The notes: generated by a model not told the origin, from the sequence alone. DNA of 64,000 bases from Symsagittifera roscoffensis (GCF_963678635.1 NC_087066.1:25061536-25125535), one strand, 5' to 3'. Counted from the first letter of the stretch, positions 44,930-56,769 are shown. A program made the numbers and translations.

Positions 44930-46170
44930 AAAAAACCACAACCATCATAGGTTATTTTAGCCGCCAACTACACCGTCTTTTATAAGGTTCATTCAAATAC
45001 AGCTGCGGCCAATTATTTTCTAAATGACAATAAAAACCTTAATGAGATTTGGGGGTTATTTGTTTGCAAATCTTACAAAAAATCAACAACTCTGAAAAAC
45101 TCAATAAAACATTGTCAATTCCAATCGACTACTTGAGGTACTTGATCAACCAAGTCTGTGAGAAATCAACACAATATATTGAATAAGTTCTTTTCACGTA
45201 ACCGCAGACAAAAATCCCTTTTCTCAATCCCTACGTTTTGTACAATGGGTCCAAATAAATAAGCAACGCAATGATACAAATACCTCTCATTTTTGTTTAA
45301 AAAAGTCCCAACAAACCTCACATGAGGTAGAAAAATTTTCAATTCCTTTATTCGATATCAGAATCATTTCGAAAAAAAATTTTTTTTTGAATGTCTCAAC
45401 AACTGATATTGATAAAACCAACCCGTTTTTTTTTCAAATTTTCAGAATAAAAAATCATAACCTGGCAATTCTCATGTTCAAATGAATTGGCGTTGTGCTT
45501 TTTGATGAACATCCAACTATATTACTTTAAGACTTATGCCGTTTATCAGCGGCGTAAAGTATATCTTGTTTTTTTTTCAATTATGCAACGTTTTTAGCTA
45601 CGTTTTCAGCTTCTTGCAAATTGAAATAAATTTTCGGTCATAGACGTTAGGTTTGAAAAGGGAGCATTTAGTCATAAACGTTCTTTTGAGCTTGAAACTA
45701 TTTTGTAAAGTATACAGAGCTGAGGGGTTTTTTTCTCAAATTATGTCTAGGTTTTTTGTCCCTAGGGAATGAAAAAAATTTTAAAACTGATTTTTTTCGT
45801 AGATGCAACGATAATTTAAAATAGTTCAATGCAATGATATCAAAGACAATCTAAGGTTTTCAAAACTTTGTCGAAAAAAACTTTTCAATTTACTCAGCTC
45901 AAAGAGCTCAAGTTAGTAAGCAACACACATCATAGACCATTCTGCCTCCCAATTATACCGTGGTTTTTTTGTTTTTTATTAAGATGCAGCCAACAAGTAC
46001 AAAAAAAACAAAAACCTTATTTAAATATTGCCACTTCGAATTGACTTCTTGATCCACTTGACCAATCATGTCTTTGATAAATCTAAAAAGTTGGAGTAAT
46101 TCTTGAGACATGAAAACGGTAAATCCTTTTTTCGAAAACTTTTTGCATGCAGCGATGCCCACCAAACAAA
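44930..46170. repeat. pair of diverged direct repeats
   Basis: Segments 44930-45240 and about 45910-46170 share an order of blocks, for example ATTGTCAATTCCAATCGACT with ATTGCCACTTCGAATTGACT, then CTTGATCAACC with CTTGACCAATC. Both appear old. Class unknown. Confidence 0.35.
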
Positions 46171-46444
46171 CTTTTCATTTGTTTGATATTGCTTTTCAAT
46201 AGCCCTAATAGCCCGTGATTTTTGTTTGTAACCCCCGGGAGATGATTCAATATTTCAAATGGGCTATAAAAAATTTTGTATTTCATATGAAGAGAGTATA
46301 AAACTGCTCGTATCAGGGCGATTTTATAAATGTTTTGACTGTACTTTGGGCTGGATTAATTTATTCGATTATATATTTTTCAAGGCAAGGGATCGATTTT
46401 TTTTGGATCGCATAAAAACTGTCCAGAAAAACTTTAGTTGAAAA

Positions 46445-46790
46445 CAGGGGCGGATCTAGGATTTTCTCGAGGGGGGGGGGGGGCGGATTTTCAACAAAAT
46501 TTCCGGCAAATTTTTGAAAAAACAGTCAAAAAAGCCGTTTTTGGGCACTTTTTGAAAAATTGAAAAATTTTGACAAAAAAATGCTTTTTTTTTGGCGCGC
46601 GCTCCCCCTCAAAGTTAGTATATATTGGCGCCAAAGGCGCCTTTAGAAAAATTTTAGGGTCGGTCGGCGAAAATGAATTTCTGAAAAAGTATCAAAGGGG
46701 GGACCCTTTGGGTCGGCAGGGGGTCGAATCTCTGAGGAGGGGGCGTCCGCCCCCCCCCCCCCTCTGCCCCCTCCCCTAAATCCGCCCCTG
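46445..46790 (+). mobile_element. hAT-type MITE, complete, with target duplication
   Basis: 346 bp, ends CAGGGGCGGATCTAGG and CCTAAATCCGCCCCTG. It is flanked by GTTGAAAA (46437-46444) and ATTGAAAA (46791-46798), seven of eight identical. ORFs in it are shadows. Confidence 0.88.
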
Positions 46791-47449
46791 ATTGAAAAAC
46801 AGAAGCTGGAAGCTGGTCTGCATAACAAGCCCCATCATATGCATTCCACCACTTTTTTGAAAGGAAGAACTATTTCTTGCCATTGAAGAACCTTTATAAA
46901 CGTTTAATCATACGCATGACATAAAAGATAAAAAAAACTTTCGTCTCATTTCAAAATTCCCGAAGGCGCAAAAAATATGAACTAGTCAATGTCTTTTAAA
47001 CTGTCCAAAACTGACTGATTTTTCTTTCAAAATTGGCATATAACTTACACGTTCGATCCTTTTGGCATGAAGGATTTCCCCTTGAGAACTGCAATCATTC
47101 TTATGAAGACAGTTTTTATACACGGTTATTACGAGCTGAATAACCCTTCATTAACCAAGTCGAGTTCCGCAACTTTGTCCAGACATTGAAAACTCCATTG
47201 AGCCCGGTTATAAAACCAAGCTGGTCCGGAAGATCTTGCCATAAAATCGCGACGATCTAAGCTATGCTTAAACAAAAATTCAAGAAGCAAAGTGCAGCGG
47301 AGAAAAATTTTAAGTTAAAGTAATCAAAACAACAATAGGGATGCTCCGCTTTTCGGACACATGAAAAAAAAACACAAACGGACCAGTTTTTTGTTCGTGA
47401 TTTGGGCGGCATGTTTTGCAACTGAAACATAAATAGTATACCTGGCGAG

Positions 47450-47884
47450 CAAGGGGGTGATTTAGGAGGGGGGATCGGAGGCCCCCCTTAGGGATTTGAC
47501 CCCCCGACGACCCAAACGGTCTTCCCTTTGTACTATTTTGAGATATCCATATTTGGTGACGGACCCTAAAAATTTTCTAAAGGTGCCTTCGGCGCCAACA
47601 TACACTATTTTTGGGTGGGGAGCGCGCGCTGAAAAAGTGCAATTTTTTGGTGATTTTTTTTTTGAAAAATTTTCCAAAAAGTGCCTAAAAATGCCTTTTT
47701 GGCCTGTTTTTTTAAAGATTTTGACTACGGCGCAAAAAATTTGACCAAAACAGAGTGTTTTTACTGCTTTAGGAGAGCTCGGAAAATCAATTCGGTCGAC
47801 GTACAAAAAAAAGGTCGACAAAATACTCGAAAGTTTTTTGAAAATCCGCCTCCACCTCTCGAGAAAATCCCAAATCCGCCCCTG
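47450..47884 (-). mobile_element. hAT-type MITE, complete, with 8-bp target duplication
   Basis: 435 bp. The left end is diverged (CAAGGGGGTGATTTAGG) and the right end is AATCCGCCCCTG. It is flanked by a perfect CTGGCGAG duplication (47442-47449, 47885-47892). Confidence 0.88.
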
Positions 47885-48325
47885 CTGGCGAGAAACCAAA
47901 AGCATTTTAGCGTGCAAAAAAATGAGTTTTTAATAATAATATTAGAATTTCTGAGAAAAAATGGCGCTGACGATCGCAAAACTCGCGCCGTTCGTGCAAA
48001 ATTAGCCCTTGCCACAAAAGTCAAGATGAAATTTTCGCCCGTGTCGCTGCATGTTGGGTTGCGGCAGTAAAAGTTGGATAAAATTGTACCTAAACGCTGT
48101 ATATTAGGAAAATACTTAACTGTTAGCTGTTATTATTTAGATCCAAACAAAACTTCTCGTATCAACGCAAATCCTGAATACTTTGTATCTTCTTACAAAA
48201 TGTTTAATTAAATGTCAAAATATAATTCTTTTTCAGAAGAAAAGTTATTTTTTTTCAAATCTTTCTCAACACACAACATGATAGGTTTTGCGTGTTTTAA
48301 CTAAAAACCTACATCAATTAGCTTG

Positions 48326-48853
48326 TTGTTCCGACTTTCGATACGAAAGTAACGGAATATTTGTGCTCGGGGTGGGTTTTTTTTTTCTTCAGACAAATTT
48401 CGACTTCTTAACTAGCCATTTTTGACGAAATTTTTTTATATCATTCAAAAGCTATTGTTGTCCTGAGCTCAAATTTGAACCTGTGATCATTTTTTGTAAA
48501 GTTATGGGGGTTTAAAGATTGCCATTTTGGCCAATTTGGGACAATTAACTCGCGATATATTTCGCGCTATTAACGCGTAAGCGGAGAGTTAATCCGTCTT
48601 AAAATTGTTTGAAATTGGTTTAAAGAAGCTTATTTGCCATTAGTGATTTGTTACAAGGAGCGAAATCTATCCTTTTGTACTTTATATTGCGTGTGGGGGG
48701 ATGATTTTCATAAAAAGTTTCAAACTTTTGAAAAAAAGAATTTCGTTTTAATTTTATTACATTTAATTTTTTGATGTTATTACTGCTCTATAAAACCTTA
48801 AAAGGCAGTCGGAACATTCAGGGCTTCGCCCTGATACGAGCAGTCTTGTCTCA
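48326..48853 (-). repeat. hairpin-ended dispersed repeat, copy c (reverse)
   Basis: About 528 bp. One end is GTTCCGACTTTCGATACG with a following AAAGTAACGG hairpin; the other is CAGGGCTTCGCCCTG-ATACGAGCAGTC. It is the inverted counterpart of copy d at 52531 and colinear with it. Confidence 0.65.
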
Positions 48854-48957
48854 ATTTAAGCTGGAGTGATTTCATAGCCGTGTATTGATATGCCGTCCCT
48901 GCCGCATCGCATTGGCATAAAGTTGGAACTTTCGCACGGCCTAATTATTCTAAGTTG

Positions 48958-50083
48958 CCCGGGTTGACCTCCATAGACCAAAAATGCTAATCATACAATT
49001 TCATACACTTAGTCTATGGAAAAATGCTAGTCATACAAATTTCATACTTTTTTGCAAAATGAATTCAATCGAATTTCAAAGGTATTTTATAGTTGTTTTG
49101 GTATCGAAATTGGTATCTCTTTATAAAAAAAAGGAAAAAAAAATGGTATGAAAAAAGTGCTAATCATACAATTTCCATATATGGAAATTGTATGATTAGC
49201 ATTTTCGAAAAAAAAAAATTTGTGAAAAAAAGCTTTGAACAATTGATTCAACTGCTGGCAAAACATTTAAGCGTTGTTTGGGCTGCCAAAACTGAAAACT
49301 TTGACTTTTTTTATTTTTGTTTTCTGAAAAAAAACACTAGTCATACAATTTCCATATATGGAAATTGTATGACTAGCTTTTTTTTTGATGGCGACGACAA
49401 AAATTTTTCGAAGTATTTTTGAAATTGCCCCCAAAAATTTTTTTGTGTTTTTTTTTCAACCGCAAATTGATTTTCGTATTCAAACAAACATTTTTTGAAA
49501 AAAAAAATTGCATGCAAAATTTAATTTTTTGTGTGTATAACGTAGTCCTGGATATACTAATATTGGCTTTTTTTCCTTTTCTCTTTATAACTTTTTTCAA
49601 AAACGCTTAAGATTTCTCTTTCTTTTGTATGATATATTTTTGTATGTCTTGATCAATGTCTGGTAATTTAAAAATTCAAATTTTAAAAATATTCATCTTT
49701 GAAAATTTTTGCCAAAATTTAAAAGTTCGTTATTTTCGTTACAATTCTTGTGTGAGACAGAATTAAAACATTTCAGGCTGTTTCCAATGCAATTTTAATG
49801 CGAGACGGCCAAACCTTTGGTTACTACTTTTGAGTAACCAAGGTGTATGTCATTTGTGTTCGGTTACGAACACAACCAAAAAATTTTGAGAAATTAAAAT
49901 GTAAAAAATCAATATTTTTTGGTTTATGGAAAAATGCTAGTCATGCAATTTCCATATATGAAAAAATACTAATCATAGACCTTTCATGCAATTTTCTGTA
50001 CTTATGGAATTGCATGAAAAGTGTATGACTAGCATTTTTCCATATATGGAAATTGTATGACTAGCATTTTTGGTCAACCCGGG
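48958..50083. mobile_element. non-autonomous element with CCCGGGTTGACC ends, copy 2, multi-hairpin
   Basis: 1126 bp between CCCGGGTTGACC (48958) and GGTCAACCCGGG (50072-50083). Inside, the palindrome built from GCTAGTCATACAATTTCC and its inverse meeting at CATATATGG recurs at about 49158, 49334 and 50030, with partial copies at 48990, 49020, 49930 and 49995. No transposase; the ORFs inside come from the repeats. Confidence 0.75.
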
Positions 50084-50537
50084 TGACCAGTATTACCTTA
50101 CCTTCACAAAAATCAAGCGCTCCACCTCAATTCTGATTGCCAGATTTTTTCAAAGGGTTGCCCTTTGGTTTTGTAGCAACCATTTTTGATCGATCAAACC
50201 TTAATTTTTCTGGCAAGCTTGAAAAGATTTTCTTTAAGCCATAGAATTTATCCCATTTAACTTTTTACTCTCCCACTTAAATATCCTACTAAAACATTTT
50301 ACAAATGGAAAACCGCGTTTGCATTCGGTAACTAGTATTTCCTGAAAATTTAGAATTTGTAGAAGTTTCAACTGTCATATTGAAACACTGCACATTTGCC
50401 AGTAAAACCTTTTTCATGTTTTGTAATTTTTGTTGGGTCTAATAACAGATGCTTGAAAAATACATGATCACAATTTAGCAAAAAGAGAAAGAGAGAGCGC
50501 ATTGTTTTTAATCAATAAAAAATTAGTAAGATCTTAC

Positions 50538-50826
50538 CCAAGTCGTTGACAGAAAACGCGAGGATGAAGTAGTCGCTGGGATGTTTCGGTTTTTTCCTGA
50601 AGAAGCAATGCACTAGGAGGAAGTTCCCAATAGCCCCTATCATTCCCAGTACAGTCTGCACTTTCTGATTTAGAGAGTACTCCTCCTCTCCAGCCGCTTC
50701 CTCAGTGAAGTTGCCGACGTTGAGGACCTCGGAGCTACCGGGAATGCCAGAGTCAGTCAGTGGGCTCAAAGATGTCATTACATCGGAAGAATTGAACATT
50801 TTCAGCTGCTCAGCTGAATTTAATTC
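50538..50826 (-). CDS. class A GPCR first coding exon: N-terminus, TM1, TM2
   Basis: On the minus strand an acceptor (TTTTTATACAG) lies just before 50826, ATG is at 50799, and the donor GTAAGATC starts at 50537, ending the exon after one codon base. The 88 residues have an extracellular N-terminus of about 46 with glycosylation sites NSS (3) and NFT (30), TM1 with the GxxGN signature (Asn 59 = 1.50), a basic first loop (RKKPKHPSDY), and TM2 FILAFSVNDLG (Asp 86 = 2.50). The Asn-to-Asp distance of 27 is within one residue of the family norm. It lacks a signal peptide, as most of the family do. Subfamily not resolved. It belongs with the TM3 exon at 25084. The 27-nt 5' UTR after an acceptor fits either a 5' intron or trans-splicing. 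Confidence 0.8.
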
Positions 50827-51803
50827 CTGTATAAAAACATGGGATTAGATACTCCGAAAAGGAATTAAAACAGAGCGACTGTGGCTTTTAATATGGAATG
50901 ACTTACAAGGATTGTCTGAATAATGCATGAAGCACAGTTTGATAGGGCGTAAGCTTAATTTGTTCTCAAAAAATTGTTTCGGTAGATAATAATAATGGGA
51001 ACTTAATCGAGACAACAATATAAAATTTCTTTATTCAGACAATTGAGTATGAAATTTCAGGCTTTTGTAAGATACAATATGAATAAAAAAAAAGACAAAG
51101 AATATAAAATTTCCATGAAGAAAGTGATGAAAAAGTGTCGAACTTTCGGCTAACAAAGGACACTGCGAGGGATGATAATTTTCTTCTTTTAGATTGGAAG
51201 AATCTAACTTTCAAACGTTAGTCAATTGTACGGTAATTGTTGGGAGAAATGATTTCACAGAGATTTGGTCAATAATAAAGGGATATTTCAGCTTTTAGCG
51301 AAACATCTTCTTTTTATTGGCTGAAATTATGCGTCAAAATGCAGGCTTCAATTCTAAAAACCATAGTAAATTATAAATTTATTGCTTTCACTTCCTTAAC
51401 ATTTTTTTCTTCTTTTCTATGAATAATAAAACAACCCAACCCTTCAGTAGGCTTCAGATGATTTTTTAAATGAAGAAATCATTAAATGTTTATTACTTAA
51501 AATTTTCTTAATTGTATGTTCTTATCACACTTAATTGTATGCAAAAAAATTAAACCTCCGCAGAAGGTACATTTATTGAGTTCAGGTTTGAGAGAAGAGC
51601 TCATCAAAATGAAACAAACATCACGTATTTGGTATATACGAACGTAATCAGTGCAAGCGAAGATAAAAACTGATGTTAAAAACGGATTTGCTTGGGAACC
51701 AAGTTTTTGCTCTGATTTTTACTACCAACGTCTTTGAGGTCGTTCAGAGCCATTTTTGGAAGTCCAAGAGAATATTGAATTTATTTGATTATTCAGTTTC
51801 TAT
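50827..51803. other. region 5' of the GPCR exon
   Basis: AT-rich; no upstream exon or promoter element recognised on the minus strand. Confidence 0.4.
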
Positions 51804-52126
51804 GTTGCGCCAAATATGATTCTTTGTTGATCATACGTCGCGCCATGCATGATACCATAGTAACCATACGTCGCGCCATGCATGATACCATAGTAACCAT
51901 ACATTGCAAGCATCCATGGTGACATATAAATTATCAACAGCTCTGGTAAAAGTATCAATATTGTCTAATTTGAAGTCCCCATGATTTAAAAAAAATGTGC
52001 AACCATACGTCGCGCCATGCATGGAAAATGTGTTATTTTAACATAAAAATACGTCGGCAATTTTTCATGGCTTCCATGGAACCATGCATGGTGCGACGTA
52101 TGGTTGCACATTTTGGTCAACCCGGG
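51804..52126. mobile_element. non-autonomous element with CCCGGGTTGACC end, copy 3
   Basis: Right end GGTCAACCCGGG at 52115-52126. The left end is decayed (GTTGCGCCAAATATG near 51804). The adjoining motif CCATACGTCGCGCCATGCATG occurs at 51836, 51876 and 52002, and inverted at 52081-52105. ORF 51831-52022 is the repeat translated. Confidence 0.6.
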
Positions 52127-52530
52127 ACACCATCAAACTTTTAAGGATGAAAATAATCCCAAATTTGTTTATGAAATCAAGAGCGAACCGTAATAAGGGT
52201 TGAATTATTCGAACTAAAAAAGCATAATTGAATTTCACATTGTATTCCCTAATGCGTGAAATTAAATACAGGCGTGGTTTTATGTGACTGAGTAACGGAA
52301 GGATTAATCTGATCTGAGGCGAGGTGTGTTTTAATGAAAGCCAAAAACAGCAGATATTGCTCTATTAAACAACAAACTCAATCCTTGTTTCATTTTTGGA
52401 GAAGTATTCAACTAATTTTAATTCCAGAAAAAAAGTATGTCTTATTGGCGCAGAGACAAATCAGCCACACACAATTCAGTCAATTTCAAATACAGACAAC
52501 TCAGTCTAAGACGACACGGCCCAATGAGAA

Positions 52531-53085
52531 CAAGACTGCTCGTATCACGACGAAGCCCTGAACATTCCGACTGCCTTTTAGGATTTATGCAACATTAATA
52601 AAATAAATATCACTTACAAATTGAATGTAATAAAATAAAATGAAAAAAAAAAGATTTCTATAATTTATGAAAATCATCCCACCACACGCCATTTAAAGTG
52701 CAAAAGAAAATATTACGCTCCTTGTAACAATTCAATTATGGAAAATAGGCTTCCTTGAACCAATTTGGAACTATTTCTAGGACGGATTAAATCTCCGCTT
52801 ACGCGTTAATAGCACGAAAATATCGCAAGTTAATTGCCCCAAATTGGCCTAATTGGCAATTTTTAAACCCCCGTAACTTTACAACAAATGATCACAGGTG
52901 AAATATCTTTTCAAATTTAGGCTCGGGACAACAATAGTTTTCGAATGATATTTAAAAAATCCGTCAAAAATGGCTAGTTAGAAAGTCGAAATTTGTCGGA
53001 AGAAAAAAACCCACCCCGAGCACAAATACTTCGTTACTTTCGTTACAAAAGTCGGAAAAATAACAAAACCAACTAAAAAAAATAA
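52531..53085 (+). repeat. hairpin-ended dispersed repeat, copy d
   Basis: Begins AAGACTGCTCGTATCACG and ends TTCGTTACAAAAGTCGGAA. It is a colinear inverted match to 48326-48853 throughout, including AATTGGCCTAATTGGCAATT-like and CACCCCGAGCACAAATA blocks. Confidence 0.65.
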
Positions 53086-53458
53086 TTTGAGCTTTTCTAA
53101 TTTGGCTCAAGTCAGAAGATTTTCGAAAATTTAATTCAAAAATGTGAAACATCTACGAATAAACGATCAAAACGAAATTGTTATCTATATATTTAAGGGA
53201 TAGGTGCACAATAAAAACACTGTTTCTTTTTTCGAAACATTAAAAATCATTATAATCGTTTATTATCGATTATAATCGATTATTTTTTGAAAACTTTTTT
53301 CTCAAATTTTTTTATTGAATTTTAATCCATTATATTGGATTATAATCCATTATGATTCAAAAAACGTCATCGCTTCTTTTCTTTTTATTTTTGTTTTGCT
53401 TAGTGTGCTTTTGAGTTGGTTACCGAAATAAAAGAAACTGTAATTTTGTACTTATAGC

Positions 53459-53855
53459 CACGGTCGGTTTTAGGGGGTGGGGGGCTGGGGTTTGACCCGC
53501 CGCCGACCCAAAGGGCCCTCCCTTGGTACTATCTTAGGATATCAATTTTTGGTGACGGAGCCTAAAAACTTTCTAAAGGCGCCTTTGGTGCCAATATATA
53601 CTACCTTCGAGGGGGAGAGCGCGCCAAAAAACGCGATTTTTAGATCGAAACTTTCCAAAAATTATCTAAAAACGCTTTTTTTGGCCTGTTTTTTCATAAT
53701 TCTGCAGCGCAGAAACCTTGATCAAAATGTGGTCTTTAGAGTGAATTAGGTGGTCTCATAAAACCATTTTGGTCTACCTAAAAAAAGTTCGACAAAATTT
53801 TCTAAAATTTTTGAAAATCCGCCCCCTCCCCCGAGAAAGTCCTAGATCCCAAGAT
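53459..53855 (-). mobile_element. hAT-type MITE with decayed ends
   Basis: It has the full internal order of the family (CGACCCAAAGGG, GGCGCCTTTGGTGCC, TATATACTA, GCGCGCC, GAAAATCCGCCCCC, CTAGATCC), but the terminal repeats are mutated and no target duplication is clear. Confidence 0.75.
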
Positions 53856-54859
53856 TTTAGGATAGACGTATAACGCTGTTGTATACCGCTGACTTTTCAA
53901 AAAACTCTCAGCTAAAGCAGGAAATATACCAAGACTCATGGTAAAAATAATCACATCTGACTGTTGAATGAAAAGCACCGAATGTTCCGACCGCATTGAT
54001 CAAAAAACAGAAAAATTCAAAATTACTAAATGTTTTTTTTTCTTTTTTATATTAATTGTTTTGTAATTTGCACCGAAAACTTTTTAAATAAGACTAAAAA
54101 TCAAGAATGAAATCTTATCAAATCCGAATTAACGTTAAAGTTATCATTTTAAAAAGTCAGCTTCTAACTTCATTTAATTTAGTCTGAATACAAGTTTTTC
54201 AGATCAGCTTTTCTCAGCACTGAGACAACGTTTTAAAAACTTATTGGAGCCAAAAGCACACCCATGGTGGTTTTGATATAATGCAAATGATTCTCTGAAC
54301 GCTTTTTTCGGTTAATTGAAGCTGCGGGAAAAACCATCCCTAGCACATAGATCAAAGATCAATCCCGCTTCGCGAAGCGGAGGGAACAATAAGACCGTGT
54401 CCTTTCAGTGTGAGCTATCCAACGGTTTTGTAAGTTTTCAAATCATGCTTTTAACATTAAAATTTTAATCCTCTATTTAAAAAATCTTTCATTTGTTCAT
54501 TTCAATGATATTTTTGTTGTTACCTTACAATCCCATTGCTTTTTGGCTAAGCATTAAGTTAAAAACTTTGAAATTTTTTGAAATTTTTGAATGTGGCTTT
54601 GAGTTATTGTTTCAGATGATTGCGCATATGTAGAACAAATTGAAGTAGTTGGGCGTCAATTAACTTTCCTCTTACGCGCTTTACATACCAAGTCGATTTA
54701 ATGCGCACATAATTGCTTGGACTTTCGAAGAACTTGTTTCAAAATGTTTTCGCAAGGGATGGATTACTATTCACAGCTTCTGGAGCACTTTAAAACTAGT
54801 ATTTATAACAAATTATATTCTTGCAAAAAATAACTCTATAAAATGTTTCTTATCAACCA
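53856..54859. other. AT-rich DNA with a 16-bp GC palindrome
   Basis: CCGCTTCGCGAAGCGG at 54365-54380 is a perfect palindrome in otherwise AT-rich sequence. No gene recognised. Confidence 0.45.
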
Positions 54860-55062
54860 ATCATGATCCAGAACTAACACTGGCAATTTTTTGTAATGCT
54901 GAAACTATTTGTATTTTCAGCACCAGAACATTTTGAATATAACTTAGAAAACAGTTGTTCTCTTTGGAATAAGTTCCAGATATCTAACTTGCAAATACCA
55001 GTATACACTAGATCTACTGAGACCAGGAGATTTAAGAGTGGGGTTAAGATTGGATTTAGATT

Positions 55063-55107
55063 AAGAAGTTGCACGAATCGATCCGGCCGAAAATAAGATA
55101 GCGTGAC
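55063..55107 (+). promoter_or_regulatory. conserved 45-nt LTR/leader core, element B copy
   Basis: AGAAGTTGCACGAATC-G-ATCCGGCCGAAAATAAG-ATAGCGTGAC, one mismatch from element A at 6385-6430. It lies a short way downstream of the TGCTGAAAC palindrome, as in A. Confidence 0.45.
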
Positions 55108-55828
55108 AAACAGATGGCGTACCTTATTTGAAATTATTGTATGAATAAGGTACTCCAGGCATAAACAAGACTCGAACAAGACCTACTAACAAATTCGACT
55201 TAGCCAAATAGAAATAGAAACAAGATCAGAATATGAAATGCAAAATTGCAAAATGTTAGATAGCTTAGAAAATCTAATAGATATGTCTCTAGTTCCCAAT
55301 ACGTGCACTCCATTATTTCCAGCGATACGGGAAACACCAGGTCAAAAACTGAACAACCAGCCAAGCTTCTAAGTCGTGACACAATGCAAACTGCAACGAG
55401 TAGTTCTCTAAAAAATTCTTCATGCAGTAAAATTTCAATCTCTAACTTGAAAATAAATTATTTGGAGCAATATGATTCATTTCCAAGCAATGTATTTCTT
55501 GATGTTGTATTACCAATTTATATAACCATAATAACGACGGATAAAATGTTACACAAGTTGTTCCTTAATCAAAATCTGCAGTAGTTTTGAAACCTTTTGT
55601 GAAATTAAAACTTAATGATAAAAAAAAATACAAAAGTTAGTTAGTAATAAAATCTAAGTTAATTTTTAAGAAAATTTTGAAGTTCCTGCTTCTCGAAAGA
55701 CCTAATTTTTTTCACTTTTTTCAATTTCTCCCATCCTCCTCATCTTTTTTTCCTCCTCTAAAATATAACCATAGTTATTCAAAGTCTATTATCTTTTAAA
55801 TTTTTAACCTTTCATTCATTTCTTTTAG

Positions 55829-56295
55829 AACTCTTAACATTTTACTTAGCTTAAATTTAAAACTTAAAAATTATCGGGACCTATCCTTGCGTTGTTTTAA
55901 CTTAAACTTCTTTTAGGCCAGATCATCAAGGCTATCCTTAGATCTTAATCCAATTTTAACTTAATCGTAACTTTTTAATCATTCAATTCAAAACTATTTA
56001 TTCATCAAGGCTTCTCTTGGATCAATCAGAAATTTTGTTCCCCCAACCTCCTAGATACAGAACTCTTAACATTTTACTTAGCTTAAATTTAAAACTTAAA
56101 AATTATCGGGGCCTATCCTTGCGTTGTTTTAACTTAAACTTCTTTTAGGCCAGATCATCAAGGCTATCCTTAGATCTTAATCCAATTTTAACTTAATCGT
56201 AACTTTTTAATCATTCAATTCAAAACTATTATTTATTCATCAAGGCTTCTCTTGGATCAATCAGAAATTTTGTTCCCCCAACCTCCTAGATACAG
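55829..56295 (+). repeat. tandem duplication of 232 bp in the element B leader
   Basis: Copies 55829-56060 and 56061-56295 start AACTCTTAACATTTTACTTA and end CTCCTAGATACAG. They differ by about one base plus a 3-base TTA expansion. Each contains two ATCATCAAGGC hairpin-type motifs. The near identity contrasts with the decay of the rest of element B. Confidence 0.9.
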
Positions 56296-56769
56296 TTTCT
56301 AACGACCTCAAACTGGATTTCACTTTCCAACCCTAATCGAGGACCCAGGACTCGTAGAAATTTTTGAGGAACTAACCCTTTAAATTAAGGTAAACAGTGA
56401 ACAACTTCGGTTACTCATTCTTCATTTGAGCCTCTCTTCTTAGTTGACCCAAGCTAAAACAATCTTAAAATTGTCAAATATGAAATAATATCTAACAATC
56501 TACTTGTGTTTTAATTATACCTGAACCTTGATCTACTATTCCCCAAACCTCGTTCACAAAATCACAACCCTGAGTAGGATAAAGAACATTTTTCTTAAAA
56601 TAAACTTTAGCCACCGAGAAAATAAAATATCATTCCAACGAACTGATATACCTTTTCTCCAAGACTTGAAATCAAACTTTTCTTGCAATTTTTGGGACTC
56701 AATTTGTGAATCACTCACCAAAAAACAATACACCACCAATAAAAAAAAGTTGATCTACAAAAAATCCAA

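Noticed and set aside
47070-47110. Candidate missing GPCR exon with donor GTAAGTT near 47046 (minus)
   Set aside because: Donor and end phase fit, but the peptide lacks loop-1 features and no acceptor gives a suitable length without a stop.
49093-50028. ORFs within the CCCGGG element
   Set aside because: They translate the palindromic repeats (ISIYGNCM phrase) and are not genes.
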